From Linnemannia hyalina (Eukaryota > Mortierellomycota > Mortierellomycetes > Mortierellales > Mortierellaceae), in NCBI GenBank assembly GCA_019671135.1, contig JAHRHY010000022.1, positions 629,001-693,000 on the forward strand: 64,000 bases of DNA, given 5' to 3'. Shown piece by piece: positions 36,443 to 49,033 of this stretch. The notes beneath the pieces were generated by a model. The model had not been told where the DNA came from, made no database searches, and saw nothing but the letters and a program-made list of their open reading frames with translations. Both the position numbers and the translations under genes were made by a program. Each line of letters begins with the position of its first letter. The stretch's first letter is position 1.

Positions 36443-39400
36443 ATGTCAACTCCGAACCCAGCTTCGCCATCACGACAGCCCCAGAACGGACCTCCACCAA
36501 CACGGAAACACAACAAGAAAAAGTCAAGGTCATCATGGAAGGCTGGCTTCAAGTCCACCCCATCCTCCCCCTCGCAGTCTAACCTCGACGGGCGCTCAAC
36601 AGCTCCTGCTGCCCCATTGACCGAGCTGTCTTATGCCACCAATACCAACACCAATATCAACACCAAGGCCAACAGCAGTACTGCCAGCACAAACAACTAC
36701 ATCACGCTTGAACATACCCCTCTCACAACAAGCGTACTCAGTAACGACATCAACAACAGCAACAACATCCAAAGTAGAGCAAATCGCAACCCACAATTAA
36801 TCACGGATAATCCGGAGGGAAAGGAGAACCGATCACCACCTCAAACTCAACTACTTACCAACCTCAAAGTCGACACCTCTACCAAAGAGAGCTATACTAG
36901 TAGCAACATCACGACGACAACGACAACAACAACGACAGCAACAGCCGGCAAGGGACCGTCAACACCCAGGAAGAATGAGTTTCTTCAGAATCTGGACATC
37001 CAACTTATCAAGCTGCAGCGGGAAGAAGAACGCGGTCAGGGGTCACCTTCAAGTTCCAAGGATACAAAGCAGACCAATGGAACGCCAAGTGTCACAAAGC
37101 CAGGGAGCTCTATCAAGGTCTTTGATCACGAACTCTCTCAACTTCTCAAGACCCCTGCCCCATCGGTAGCACCAGTTGGCGGAGAAGGCTCCCAAGGTAC
37201 ATAAATGCCGCCATTGAATTAATTGGGCGTTTTAGGGGCGGTCAAAGCAGTTGTCAGCAGTGGGCTAACGTCGTAGTATCGATATCTCGGAACTATAGTA
37301 CTCATTGATGATCTCAAGCTGAGGACTCTCATTGGATCGATCTCACCGCCAGACCATCCCACCGTTTCTCTCTGGGACTACCTCAAGGAGGAGCTCACCG
37401 CCGCCGACTTTGAATCGACCCAGGAGCTCAAACGGGAACGAGTCGCCAACTTTCTCAGCGTCCCCATTGCCTTTGAAAAGGTAAGTGTTCGCTCTGATGG
37501 ATTCCACAGTTCTCAATGAAAGCAGCTGCATGATTCAAGTGGATCAACGACTGACTGAGCCATTTTTCTCAAAATGTATGCGTGTAGATGCTTGTGTTTG
37601 GATATTTCGTCTGCCTGGACTCGTTCTTATACACGTTTACCATCCTACCAGCAAGGTTCATGCTGGCCCTGGTGGCCCTCTTCCGCTATGTGTTTTCCAG
37701 AACATGGTTTTCCAAAAGCAAGGAGCGGACGTAAGACTTGTCAGCTCACAGCGGATTCACCGAAGTATCATTGCATACAAGGAAACAATCTCACACTTTA
37801 CCTTGTTGTTATTAGACGCCTCAAGTCGTCGCAAAAGTGCGATCTTATCAAGGTCGCACTAGTCGTTATTGCGTGCACGATTCTCCAGTCTGTCGACGCT
37901 TCCAGGACATATCATTTCATTCGCGGACAAAATGCTATGAAGCTCTATGCCATCTTCAACTGCCTCGAGGTGGGTTTCACCATGCGGATGCGGATGCGGA
38001 TACTGTTTTTTTGCTCAATGTTCTCCTACCAAAAAGAAGATGGTACTTATCGCCGTTTTTTCTTCAATGCGATAGATCTTTGATAGGCTGTGTTGCTCGT
38101 TTGGTCAGGATATTCTGGATTCGCTGTTTTCAAAGTCAACACTTGGGAGCCACCCACCCATGTCCAGCCTTACGGCGTCGAGACACGCACGACCCATAAC
38201 ATTTGTTCTCCTGGCTATCTTGTACATCTGTAAGCGCCCTTTGCTGGTAACCATTCCGTGCTCCTCGGCGTGGCGGAATGAGCAATGCGGAGATAATTCT
38301 AAGAGAATAATATGGTACCATGTATCTCAGAAGAAGTACATCATGCTAATTTATTTCATCCCTCCTTCGATACATTATATCCATTTCTTTTTTTTTCTAG
38401 TGGCGCACACGATGGTGCTCTTTTTCCAGATGGTGACACTGAATGTAGCCGTGAACTCGTACTCGAACGCGCTGTTGACCTTGCTCATTAGCAACCAGTT
38501 TGTGGAGATCAAGGGCAGTGTCTTTAAGAAGTTTGAGAAAGAGAATCTCTTTCAGCTCAGCTGCAGTGGTAAGCTTCTGTCTCACGGTCCGACTCCTTAC
38601 ACTACCTTGTCAATGGCAAATGGTTGTTCTAACCGATAATTCACACCACGAATGATAGATATCGTGGAGCGTTTCCAGTTGTCGGTGTTTGTGACGATTA
38701 TCACGATCAGGAACCTTGTGGAACTCTCGGCAGCACCCCCATCACCTTTCTCAGTATACCCACAGTCATTTGTCCCTTTGTTTTCATCCATGACTGCCGT
38801 GGCTCGCCTGCTGACGCCATGTTTCCTGGTCCTTGGTTGCGAGACTCTGGTGGATTGGCTGAAGCATGCCTTTATTACCAAATTCAACCAGATCCGGCCT
38901 AGTGTCTATGGGCGCTTTGTCGATATCCTCAGCAGGGACTTGGTTGTTGGAAGCCCTGCTCGTCTCGCCGGCCGGAACAACGTATGTTTACCCATTGATG
39001 TCGTTGTTGTTGGATGTTGTTCTATTCACTCGTTCATGCGCTTTAGTATTTGATCTTGGTGTACTTTTTGTTGTTATGATCCTCGTTATGCGTTCCAAAT
39101 ACACCTTTATCGCATGGAAGCCCTTACCCGAGGGAAGAAACCTCCTTCCTTCATTCCAAAGAAAAGAAACACAAGATGACCTGCTCATTCAACAATCCCC
39201 TTTCATTCTCTCTCTCTTCTATTACTACTCATAACAATAACACAGCAGCAACAGATGTACGTGGATCAATCGCCTATGGTATCCAGGAGAATTGGATTGG
39301 CAGCGTTGCCATTGGCATGCCTCGTGATCTGTGTGACTATCCAGACCCTGCAGATGGTCATGTCGACATCACCTTCGGATCTTGGACGGGACGGATCTCC

Positions 39401-39995
39401 ACCCATAATGGCCGAGACCTTTGCGGCATCCGCTACCGTGTTGACGTTTGGTCAGATATCGTTCGAGTGGATCATGCCTCCGATTGACTTTTCCTCAGGG
39501 GCGGCAGTAGTGTCTGCAGGGATCATTGAGGCGTTGGTCTCGCTCTTCAAGGTTGCCTGGCAGTTTTTGGGGCAGTGTTTAGTAGTTGTTGGACAGGTGG
39601 CGTTGAGATGGGCACATCAAATAGGATTCAGTCAGGAGCTGGGCCGCAAGTTGATGGAGTATGCGGTGATCAGTCTGGCGTGTCTGGCGACGTTTGCATG
39701 CTTGGTGGCATTGAAGATGTTGATTGGGATCAACCTGTTGGGGTTTGCGCACCATCGGTATATGACGATGGAGTCTCGGGAAAGAGTCGAGAGACAGGCG
39801 GACAGGGCGATGAGAGAGTCGAATGCGGCGCTGGAGGAGAAGGCGGTGAGTGCGGCGGTATCGGGGATGCTTGATGGACGGACAGCGGGAGGACAGGCGA
39901 ATAGCGATGCGTTTGGGGTGAATGGGGAGAAGCGGGTCAACCATGGGTTGGATACGATTGACCGGTACACGCTATACAAGTCGCGTATTCCTTAG
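36443..39995 (+). CDS. TAPT1: TAPT1/EMP65 family ER membrane protein
   Basis: A polytopic ER membrane protein. The family includes vertebrate TAPT1 and yeast Emp65, the partner of the SUN-like protein Slp1 in protecting soluble ER proteins. Exons 36443..37196, 37299..37480, 37588..37730, 37816..37969, 38076..38229, 38401..38568, 38659..38981 and 39255..39995 join to 872 aa. The first 250 residues are a low-complexity Ser/Thr/Asn leader. The conserved core begins with LRTLIGSISPPDHP-like sequence and SLWDYLKEELTAADFE. It continues with MLVFGYFVCLDSFLYTFTIL, VALVVIACTILQSVDAS, YHFIRGQNAMKLYAIFNCLE, SYSNALLTLLISNQFVEIKG, FKKFEKENLFQLSC and DIVERFQLSVF. WLKHAFITKFNQIRPSVYG and several late membrane helices follow. 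The family core and order are unmistakable. Confidence 0.92.
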
Positions 39996-40571
39996 GTTTG
40001 TTCAGCCTTTTACATTGAAGAAGCATTTTTTAATGCGAGAGACAAGCCTGAGTGTTATCAATAGTTAATTGTATAGGGTTAATTACCCACAGCAGCAATA
40101 AATAATACAACGTGAGCATTCTCTATCTGTCTGTCGATTCTTTGCTCTCGTTGTTGTTGTTGTTGTTGTGTTGTTGCCCACTGTCGACATACCTGCCTGC
40201 CTACTCTTCCCCTTTCATTGACCACCTATTTTTGAGACAAAGAGACAGAGCTTCTTCTTCTTCTTCTTATTTGCCACCACTATTTTCACCTTTCATCATC
40301 ATCATCCTTCTTCATCATCTCATCTCATCTCTCCTTCGCTCTTCACTCTTCACTCTTCACTCTTCACTCTTCAATCTTCACTTGTCATACCCTCCCGCAT
40401 TCCACAACACATTCATCCCATTCATACTTTCCCTTTCACTTACACCCTCTTGTCTGTCATCTGATCAACCCTTCATTACCACCTTCTTCACTTTCAAATC
40501 CCTCTGCTGCTCTCTAATACTCAACAACAGAGATCATACAGAGAGGACAACAAAGAAGAGCATAGCCAACA
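39996..40571. promoter_or_regulatory. CYR1 upstream region with CT-rich leader
   Basis: A 576-bp spacer. The TAPT1 3' end has aataaat at about 40097. The right 400 bp is strongly C/T-rich and contains a ttg microsatellite (40150-40168), a ttc run (40253-40268) and a 7-bp tandem repeat cttcact repeated about five times at 40341-40375. It is probably the leader of the adenylyl cyclase mRNA. Confidence 0.45.
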
Positions 40572-43500
40572 ATGTCGCCAGGACAACCAGGACGCCACGA
40601 CGACCGCAAGGGTTCTACTAGCTCCTCCACTGGTCGACTCGACTCGCCCTTCACCGACACCAACAACTCCTCTACAACACAAAGCCCCATGACCGAACAA
40701 CATCGTCGCCCCTCCGGCAGCTCTGGCTACTTTTCACAATCCCACTACAACACCAACAACAATGCCAACGGTAGTACTAGTAGTACCCACAGTCCTTATG
40801 TGCCACGATCGCCCTTCAACAATAACAGCAATAGTGAAGAACGAGAGCGACCTAGGCCCATCAATGGTCGGAGCTATCACCTCGACACACCACAACCATC
40901 TTCAACATCCTACTCGTCCCGTCGTGGCAAGGGCAGCAAGGACGGGTCAGAGTCGTCGTCCTCAGGCAACAACGGCCTCTTGGCCTTCTTCCGCACCTCC
41001 TCCTCTTCCTCAAGACCCCCCTCGCCAGACCTCCTCGACACCTTCTACAGTAACAGCCACACCAGAAAGACCTCCTTCTCCAGCAATACCAATAGCAACA
41101 GCAATATCGGCAACAGTAGCCATGGCATTGGCCACCGGAACGTCGTCCTCTCCAGCTCTGCCGGTTCCCTCTTCTCCAACAGCAGTAGCGTGCTAAACAG
41201 CAACAATACCACAAACAGCAGCAACAATTATAACTACAGCAATGGCAATGGGTCGTACAATGGCGGCGGCAGTCTAACCAATATCCACCAGCAGCAGCAA
41301 CAGCAGCAGCATAATAACCACAACAGTCTGAGCCATCCTTTTGACGCGGATGCAGACAGGAGGCGCTCCATCGAATCTTATTCTCGATCCCCTTCCCCTG
41401 ACCAACTCCAACAACAGCAACAACTCTACCTCCAGCAACATCACCTCCAGCAGAGCAGCAGTGGAGGCAACAACAGGCGGCAACTCTTCCCCGCGACTCC
41501 TCCTGCCCCTCACATTCGACCCCATCAGCGCACAGATTCCATCAAGAACGCCATGGAGGCCCAACATCGCAGGACAAAGTCGACCGACTCTGGAGAGATT
41601 TACGGAAAGAGACAAGGGCAGGACCAAGACCAACCCAACCACGCCGTCAGCCCTGCCAAGGAGACCAAAAAGATCCTCTTTGGTCTCTTCAAAAAGAAGG
41701 CCCTTCTCCACCACGGCTCCTCCTCTTCGTCTTCGTCGTCCTCACAACAGCAGCAGCAGCAGCAGCAACAGCAACAACAACAACAACAACAACACCTGCT
41801 CCTTCAGCAACAGCAGCAACAGATGTTTCCCCACAACCAGTATCAAACCCATGGTGGTAGTAAGTTGAGACCTCGTTTGCCTTACCTCAGCACATCCAGC
41901 GAGTAATATGAGTACCAATTGAATGTCTTGAGGTTTAACTAACCACGTCAATCGCTTGACTTTCAAACGGTGCTTGTTCTATCTTACCAATTAGGGTCGC
42001 GCAAGTACTCTGCCGACGACCAGTATTTGACCTCGCCGCCAGCTGCCTCGACCCTTACTGCATTCTCGATGGCTCTCTTCCCCGACATTGACTCTCCTTC
42101 GAACTACTATGACCGGAGACACGGTAGCGACACTGCAGAAACACAGCGAGCATTGCAGTATATGACTGGAGGAAAGAAAGGATCACGAGGAGTAAGTAAC
42201 GACCATGTTCCTCTTGGCTGTCCACCCGCACGCTGTGCGCTATGTCACAAAATGACAGCTTTTCATTTTTCTTTTTGAGTTACTGTGGATATCTGGCAAA
42301 AAGGCTGGAATTACAGACAGTGTGGAAAATTGCCATATTACGATCATGGATTCCGCCTCTAACATTTAAACCCTCTTCGTCTCTTCCCTGTCACTTTCCT
42401 TTGTTTCCCCTCCTCTTACTCTCCTCCTTTCCCACTCGCCTGCCATCGTTCAATTCCTTCACCTTTGCGCCACTCCCACTTGGCATTGCAGGAACAACTT
42501 TTCCCAGGTTTTGTTGGTATATATCACTCCACTGGTTTATTCATGTCACCTCAGCACCACACAGTCGCATAACTCAAGCCAGTGCCTTGACTACGATTCT
42601 CATACATTTTCACCTCTTTTCTCGTGCCCAAAACTATAATAGTCGACTTGAACGACATGTCGGGAATCAAGCAGGACCCAAAACACAACAATTGGCTCCC
42701 GTTGACACCAGCAGCAGGGGCAGAGGCATGGCATGCTCCAGAGAGTTGGGGCGTCCTGCCACCTTCGTCGACTGTATCAGGAGCACAGCTCTCACTCGCC
42801 CTCTCACCAGAAGACCTCACGTCGGAGGAGATGGATCCAACCGACTTTGAAAACTGGGAGTATGGCAAGAAAAAGCCCTCGACTATCCGCATTTTCCGAC
42901 CCGATACCACTTATACCACCGTCAACTGTGTCTTCAGCATCACCGCCAGCGAGTTGAGTGCAATCCTGTGCAAGAAAATCTTCAAACCTGATACCTCAAA
43001 GTACCATCTCTATGTCCTACGCAATGGCATCGGTAAGAAGGCCTTTTGTTCGCTTTGCTAATTAATGTTTTGCCATAACAAAACGCGAAAGGCGGAGTCT
43101 AAACACGCTTCACATTTCATGTCTTGAATCTTGTCTCTAGTTCGTCCGCTCAGTTCGCAGGAGAGGCCACTCAACATTTTGCGAAGATTAATGTTGCAAT
43201 TTGGATACACCGACCAGGACAAGCTTGAGGAGCTGTCAGGAAAGGACAACAGCTTTATCTGCCGCATCACTTTTGCCGAGAATGCTGCTCCATTGACCAC
43301 GGTATGTCGAATTTTTTTCGCTTGCCTGTAGTATTAAGACTCTGCGCACGTAAATATGCGAGACGCACTTTCAACTTTGAAAATACTGACATCGTTTCCA
43401 CTATTGCACTTTATCATCGCCCCCAAAAGGAGGCTGACCTTCCCGAAAACACCAACTACGCCGACGTCAACTTGGAGAGGCGATGTCTCCCGACTATCCC

Positions 43501-46500
43501 GATTTTCCTTTACTCGAGAGCCAAAAATATCGTCCGCCTCAACATCTCGTACAACCAACGCATGGACCTGCCGCTCGACTTTGTTCAGAACTGCAGCGTG
43601 ATGAGGGAGCTCCGGATGGCTTACAACGACTTGGACCGAGTTCCCAGCAATGTTCGCTCCATCGTCTACCTTCAAGTCCTGGATCTTCGCGGGAACAGGA
43701 TCAAGGATCTCAGCAAGGCCAGGCTGGAGGATGCGCGGGAGCTGGTTACTCTCTTCCTGCAGAGCAACCGTCTCGAGACCATCCCAGATTCGTTCGAGTC
43801 CTTTGAGCACCTCCGCATCCTGAACCTCTCTAGCAACAACATGTCCAAGCTCCCTCTTGTCCTCTTCCGTATCCTTTCGCTCGAGGAGCTGGACCTGAGT
43901 TTCAACGAGATTTCAGAGATTCCCGAAGAGATTGGTCAGCTTGTCAGGTTACGGAAACTTTTGCTCTTTGGAAACAGGATTGGACCCTACCTACCCAAGT
44001 CCATGTCGTCACTTGCTCGCCTCAAGAAACTGGACATTCGACAGAACGGAATCTTGAATCTGGATGCCGTCAACGACTTGCGATCTCTGGAGGAAATCCT
44101 TGTCGACTTTAACACCAATGTCACCTTCAACAACTCTTTCCGCTCACTCGCGAGGGCGTCGTTCCTGAAATGCAACATGACTGACATCAGCGTGAGAGGA
44201 ACATCCGAGACATTGACCTACCTGGACGTCTCCTCCAACAAGCTGTCAAGCTTGTCTCCAGCACTATTTGAGCAACTCAAGGCCCTGGAAACCCTGAAAC
44301 TGGACCACAACAGCATCAGCTCCATCCCTGCCACCATCAGTCTCCTGAAGCGTCTCAGATCCCTCACCGTATCCAACAACATTCTTTCTAGTCTGCCAGA
44401 GTCCATTGGTCAAATGGAGTCGTTGATCGAGCTGGATGTCCACTGCAACAACTTGGGCGAACTGCCGGTTGCCATTTGGAGGTGCTCTCTCATTGCGTTG
44501 AACGCCTCATCCAACCTTCTGGAGAACTTCCCCGATCCACCCAAGATGCTCACCCCACCTGTCCTGAACGCCCTCTCGGCATCATCGTCAACAGCAACTC
44601 TCTGCGATCCCGAGAACCCGCAGAACATGATCAACTCTGTAAACTCCCCTACGCCTTCACGATCCAAGCCGTTGCCTGCGCCACCCGTGTCTCTTCAGAA
44701 CACCCCCACCGGTCGCGGGCCTTATGCTCCACCATTGGCGCACTCGTTGCTCACTCTCTGCCTCGGTGACAACCGCCTGCCAGATGAGGTCATGTTCCCT
44801 CTGTCTCACTTCTTGAGCATCCAGGTTTTGAACATCAGTCACAATTATATCACAGAGATCCCTCGCGGCAAGATCCCCAACATGGGTCAGATCGTGGAAT
44901 TCTATGTGAGCGGCAACCAGCTGACCAGCTTGCCAGCAGAGGATATCGAGCGACTCAAGAACCTTCGTGTGCTTCATGTCAACGGCAACAAACTGACGAC
45001 ACTTCCTGCTGAGCTGGGCAAGATCAACCGCCTGAGCGTCCTGGATGTCGGCTGCAACCTGCTGAAGTACAATATCGCCAACTGGCCATATGACTGGAAC
45101 TGGTAAGACTTTTTCCTCGTATGCTTGGGCTGGACAATCTTGAGACACAATGATGGTATTGACTCCTACCTGCTAATATTCGTAATTTATTATAGGAACT
45201 GGAATCTCGAACTCAAGTACCTCAACATGTCGGGCAACAAACGACTGCAGATCAAACGACAAAACGTCGAAGGCGGCCCTACTTCAAGCTCGCGTCCAGG
45301 CAACCTCTCGGAATTCGGCGCCCTGACTCGACTTCGTATTCTGGGTCTCATGGATGTGACGATTACGGACAACGTGCCGGAAAACTCTGTGGATCGACGT
45401 GTCAGAACATCCATGTCGACGCTGCACAACATGTCGTACGGTATGGCTGATACGTTGGGAGACAGCGACAACCTCTGCATCTGGGATCTCGTTCATCCAA
45501 AGTTCCAGACCAAGGAGGACGAGAGCTTGTTCGGACTCTTTGACGGTAGAAGCGACCGGTACAGGACCACCTGTACAATGACCAGTCACCTCAACGATCG
45601 TTTCGGCACCTGTCTCAAGATTGAGTTGGAGAACTTGAAGGGCACCGACACTGTTGTGAGCGCACTTCGCAGGACTTTCCTCGGCCTGGATCGGGATATG
45701 TGGCATTTAACCCAGGATGACAGTGGCAAGGGAGGAGTGTCTGCATTGGTCGCCTACATCAATGGAACGACATTGTACTCGGCTAACGTTGGAGATGCGA
45801 TTGCAGTCTTGGTCAAGAAGTCAGATACTTACACCGTGATCTCCCAGAAGCACATTCCATGGAACCCTACGGAAGCATCGAGGATCAAGCGGTCTGGTGG
45901 CTTTGTGAGTGAGAATGGTCTGCTGAACGACGAGCTGGACATCTCTCGCTCCTTTGGCCAGTACCACTTAGTGCCGATCGTGAACTCAAACCCCTACATC
46001 GAGACAACGATTCTTACCGAGGATGACGACTTTTTGATTATGGCGTCGAATGCCTTCTGGGACGTGATGTCGTACACGACAGCAGTGGACATCGCCAAGG
46101 CGGCCAAGCGGGACTATGGCGATCTGATGTACGCATCTCAGAAGCTGAGAGATATTGCCATCTCGTATGGTGCTCGTGACCATATGGTTGTCATGTTGAT
46201 TGGCGTCGGCGACTTGTTCAACAAGAAGGAGTTATCTGAGGCGTCGGAGTACCAGCAACCAAACTACAAGCGGCCCAAAGCACCAGAGGGTCCAACTGAT
46301 ACTGTACGTGCAACTGATATTATCGTGTTCTTCTTTGGTGTTGTTGAACGTACGCAGTTGATTTTGAGGTACATCCAGCTGACTTTCCTTTATCTCGTAA
46401 ACAATAGCTCAAGTACCTGAAACCAGAGATTGAGCCGCCTCAGGGAGATGTGGCGATGGTTTTCACGGATATAAAGAATTCGACTAAGCTGTGGGAGAAG

Positions 46501-47729
46501 ATTCCGATTGCGATGGCGATCGCAATCAAGGAGCACTTCAACGTGATGAGACGACAGCTTCGCTCGATTGGAGGATATGAGGTCAAGAACGAAGGAGACG
46601 CGTTGATGGCATCGTTCTCGAGCGTGCCGGCGGCAATGTTGTGGTGCTTCAAGGTGCAGGAACTCTTGGTGAATGCCGATTGGCCTCAGGAGATTCTGGA
46701 CTCTGACGAGTGTCGGCCTATTTTCAACGCTTCGGACCCCATCCAGCCAATGTATCGTGGTCTTTCTGTCCGCATGGGTATCCATTGGGGTCGCCCTGTA
46801 AGCGACCGTGATGCAGTGACACGCCGCATGGATTACTATGGTCCTATGGTCAACCGTGCGTCGCGTATTTGCGACTCTGCCGATGGAGGAGAGATTTGTA
46901 TCAGCAGTGATGTTATCAATGTGATCCAGCATCTGCTTGTCGACCCAGAGTTGGAGCAGTCGGACTCGCCCAATGCAGAGCATGTGCGCGAGCTGAAGAA
47001 GATGGGCTTCCGTGTGATTGAGCTTGGAGAGCGCAAGTTGAAGGGACTAGAGACGCTCGAGAACCTGCATCTGATTTACTCTGGCCTCTTGATCGGCCGT
47101 CTCACTATGGACCCTATCAAGAGCATGGCGGGTCCCATCCTCGAAACTGTAAGTTTATGGGTCAGGTGTCGTTTGTTGTCTGAATCTCTTGCTTGGTACA
47201 GTGTTTGCTAACACTTTTCATTTCTTGGGTGATTCTTATTATTAGCACATGGTGGAGAGCACGGTGGTGCTGGATGCGGCCTCTGTGCGGGCGTTGCAAA
47301 TCATTTGTCTTCGATTGGAGCGTCTTGCAGCGGGGACGACGGCTCAGCATGGTCGTGCGACGGAGCAGAGCCTTGTCCTTCTCTCGCTCCCCATCAAAGA
47401 CAACGTCGACCAGAATGACCTTAACCTGATCGCTGAGAGCTATGTCACCCGTATCGAGGTAACTTTTCACGCTTTAATCTTGCGTCGCATGGTAATATTT
47501 GTTGATGCGTGTGAGGTTGCTAACGACTTACGCTCCTTGTTTGCCCCTTGTTTGCCCATGGCAACAATAGAATGCGTTCTCACAGCTGTATATGGCCAAG
47601 ACAGGTCACTTTGTGAATGTGTTCGAGTCGCTTGGAAGGGCGATTGACACGGATCCGTCGTATATCCTGCGTGCGCTGCAGATGTATGTCAGCATCATGG
47701 GCGGTCTTGACGTCCCTAATCTCTTGTAG
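40572..47729 (+). CDS. CYR1: Fungal adenylyl cyclase (RA, LRR, PP2C-like, class III cyclase)
   Basis: Makes cAMP from ATP downstream of Ras at the plasma membrane. Ten exons join in frame to 1981 aa: 40572..41859, 41995..42191, 42492..42507, 42643..43032, 43141..43301, 43430..45102, 45196..46303, 46408..47148, 47246..47458, 47571..47729. Residues 1-500 are low complexity (Ser/Asn/Gln), including a polyQ run near 395-412. A Ras-associating domain (about 555-670, STIRIFRPDTTYTTVNCVF) precedes some 20 leucine-rich repeats (about 690-1240). A PP2C-like domain (about 1300-1590, LFGLFDGRSD to DHMVVMLIGVGDLF) has DGR in place of the usual DGH. The catalytic domain (from about 1625) shows VFTDIKNSTKLWE, GDALMASF, RMGIHWG and DYYGPMVNRASRI. 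The 16-nt exon 3 is inferred from phase. This architecture is specific to fungal Cyr1/Cac1. Confidence 0.96.
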
Positions 47730-48127
47730 TGGTTCCCTCACTAGTTCTTTTTTGTTCACCTGTATGTTCTTATTTCGTTCGACCTGTGCCTGTCTTTATG
47801 CAGATGGTACGCACTCGCATCTACTGTTACTTTTATCTTCTTTCCTTTTATTCTTACTTCATGTACTGTACATCTACGATTCAATAACACCCGATAATAA
47901 TAAAAAACACGACATCAATGCCTACACATCCTGCTCAGAGTGGGAAGATTGGTCGCTAAGCTATTAAGAGCACAAGCGCTATAAAAATGTGTGAAGAACA
48001 CTTTTCTTTTTCTTTTCCCTCATCTTCTACACTCAACACTCCATCCTCCAACCAGCTAACACCATCACCAACAAGCCATGTTAGTCACCCTTGTTTTCAA
48101 TAACGACATGTCTCTCTTCTAATCTCC
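47730..48127. other. Spacer downstream of CYR1
   Basis: A 398-bp stretch. An aataat/aataaaa signal at about 47893-47903 probably ends the CYR1 mRNA. 48000-48077 is CT/AC-rich like a leader for the small frame that follows. Confidence 0.35.
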
Positions 48128-48265
48128 ATGTCAGCTATCGATTTATCCCTCGTTCTCAAGGAGATGGCAGCCGAAACCCCGCCGACTGACACTTCCAACC
48201 TCCCCTTAATCATCAGCTACCTCGAGCACCACAAGTTGACACCCCTTACCAACTTTTACGGGTAG
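48128..48265 (+). pseudogene. Small truncated frame, related to the next one
   Basis: A 45-residue reading starting MSAIDLSLVLKEMAAETPP and ending in YLEHHKLTPLTNFYG. The function is unknown. It matches the start of the reading at 48.7 kb position by position (AI-D/E-x-S-x-x-LK, PLI, EH-x-K-x-TP, N-x-Y), so the two are paralogous copies. After its stop the similarity ends, so this looks like a 3'-truncated copy. A short functional protein cannot be excluded. Confidence 0.35.
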
Positions 48266-48673
48266 ATTGGCGTGTGTGGTTTTGGTGTTGAGGTTGAATC
48301 CTTGATGACTACAAAGGGCCGAGGATCTCCCAACAACAGGGTCTGCGCGGACTATCCACAAGTCAACTCCTCCACTCTAACTGTGTACTAGACCTTCAGT
48401 CGGCTGTATTGGCTGCAGTCCACCAGGTCATACAAAAAAAATACATAATAACACATACGACAGTCTTTTTCTCAGGAACATAAAACGTCCCCGTCAGGGG
48501 GGCAGGGGGAGAACGGTCGCAATTGCTTGCATGAAACTGACAGAGAGCAACAGCATGTATTAGACCCATACGATGTTTTCTTCTTTTCTCTCTCCCTCTC
48601 TCTCTTCTACACCTGCACTCACTCAACCAACACCACCACAACCACTTGTCCTACCACCCCCCTTATAAGTCAT

Positions 48674-49033
48674 GTCCGACACTCTTGTAGCCAACGGCGA
48701 CAAGTCCCTCCAGAACACCAAGCCGCCATCGAGGTCTCTCCAATCCTCAAAGTCTTAGCAGACGATAGTCCCAAAGGCCCCCTCATCTTCCAAATGATCA
48801 ACTCCTCGACCCCTCCGAATGATCAACTCGGATACTGCGAGCACTACAAGTCAACCCCCTACGTCAACCTCTACCGTGTCGGCCAAGCGATCGAGGGCTG
48901 GAACAAAGAGTTTACAGGTGTCCTGGCCCTGAATCATGACGCATTGTTTGAAGATATTCTAGGTGTCAATGTGTTCGAGATGGAGAGCCATGTTGATTTG
49001 GGATGTCTGGCGGTTTCTAATACTGTTAATTAG
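48674..49033 (+). pseudogene. Small gene of unknown function, frame-broken at its start
   Basis: An ATG at 48672-48674 opens MSDTLVANGDKSLQNTKPPS, which ends soon after. The conserved-looking body lies in another frame from about 48723 (AAIEVSPILKVLADDSPKG, PLIFQMINSS, YCEHYKSTPYVNLYRVG, FEDILGVNVFEMESHVDLG) to a stop at 49033. Either a 1-2 nt shift or an unseen start exon separates them. The body is related to the 45-residue frame 0.5 kb upstream, so these are tandem copies. No domain is recognised. Confidence 0.4.
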
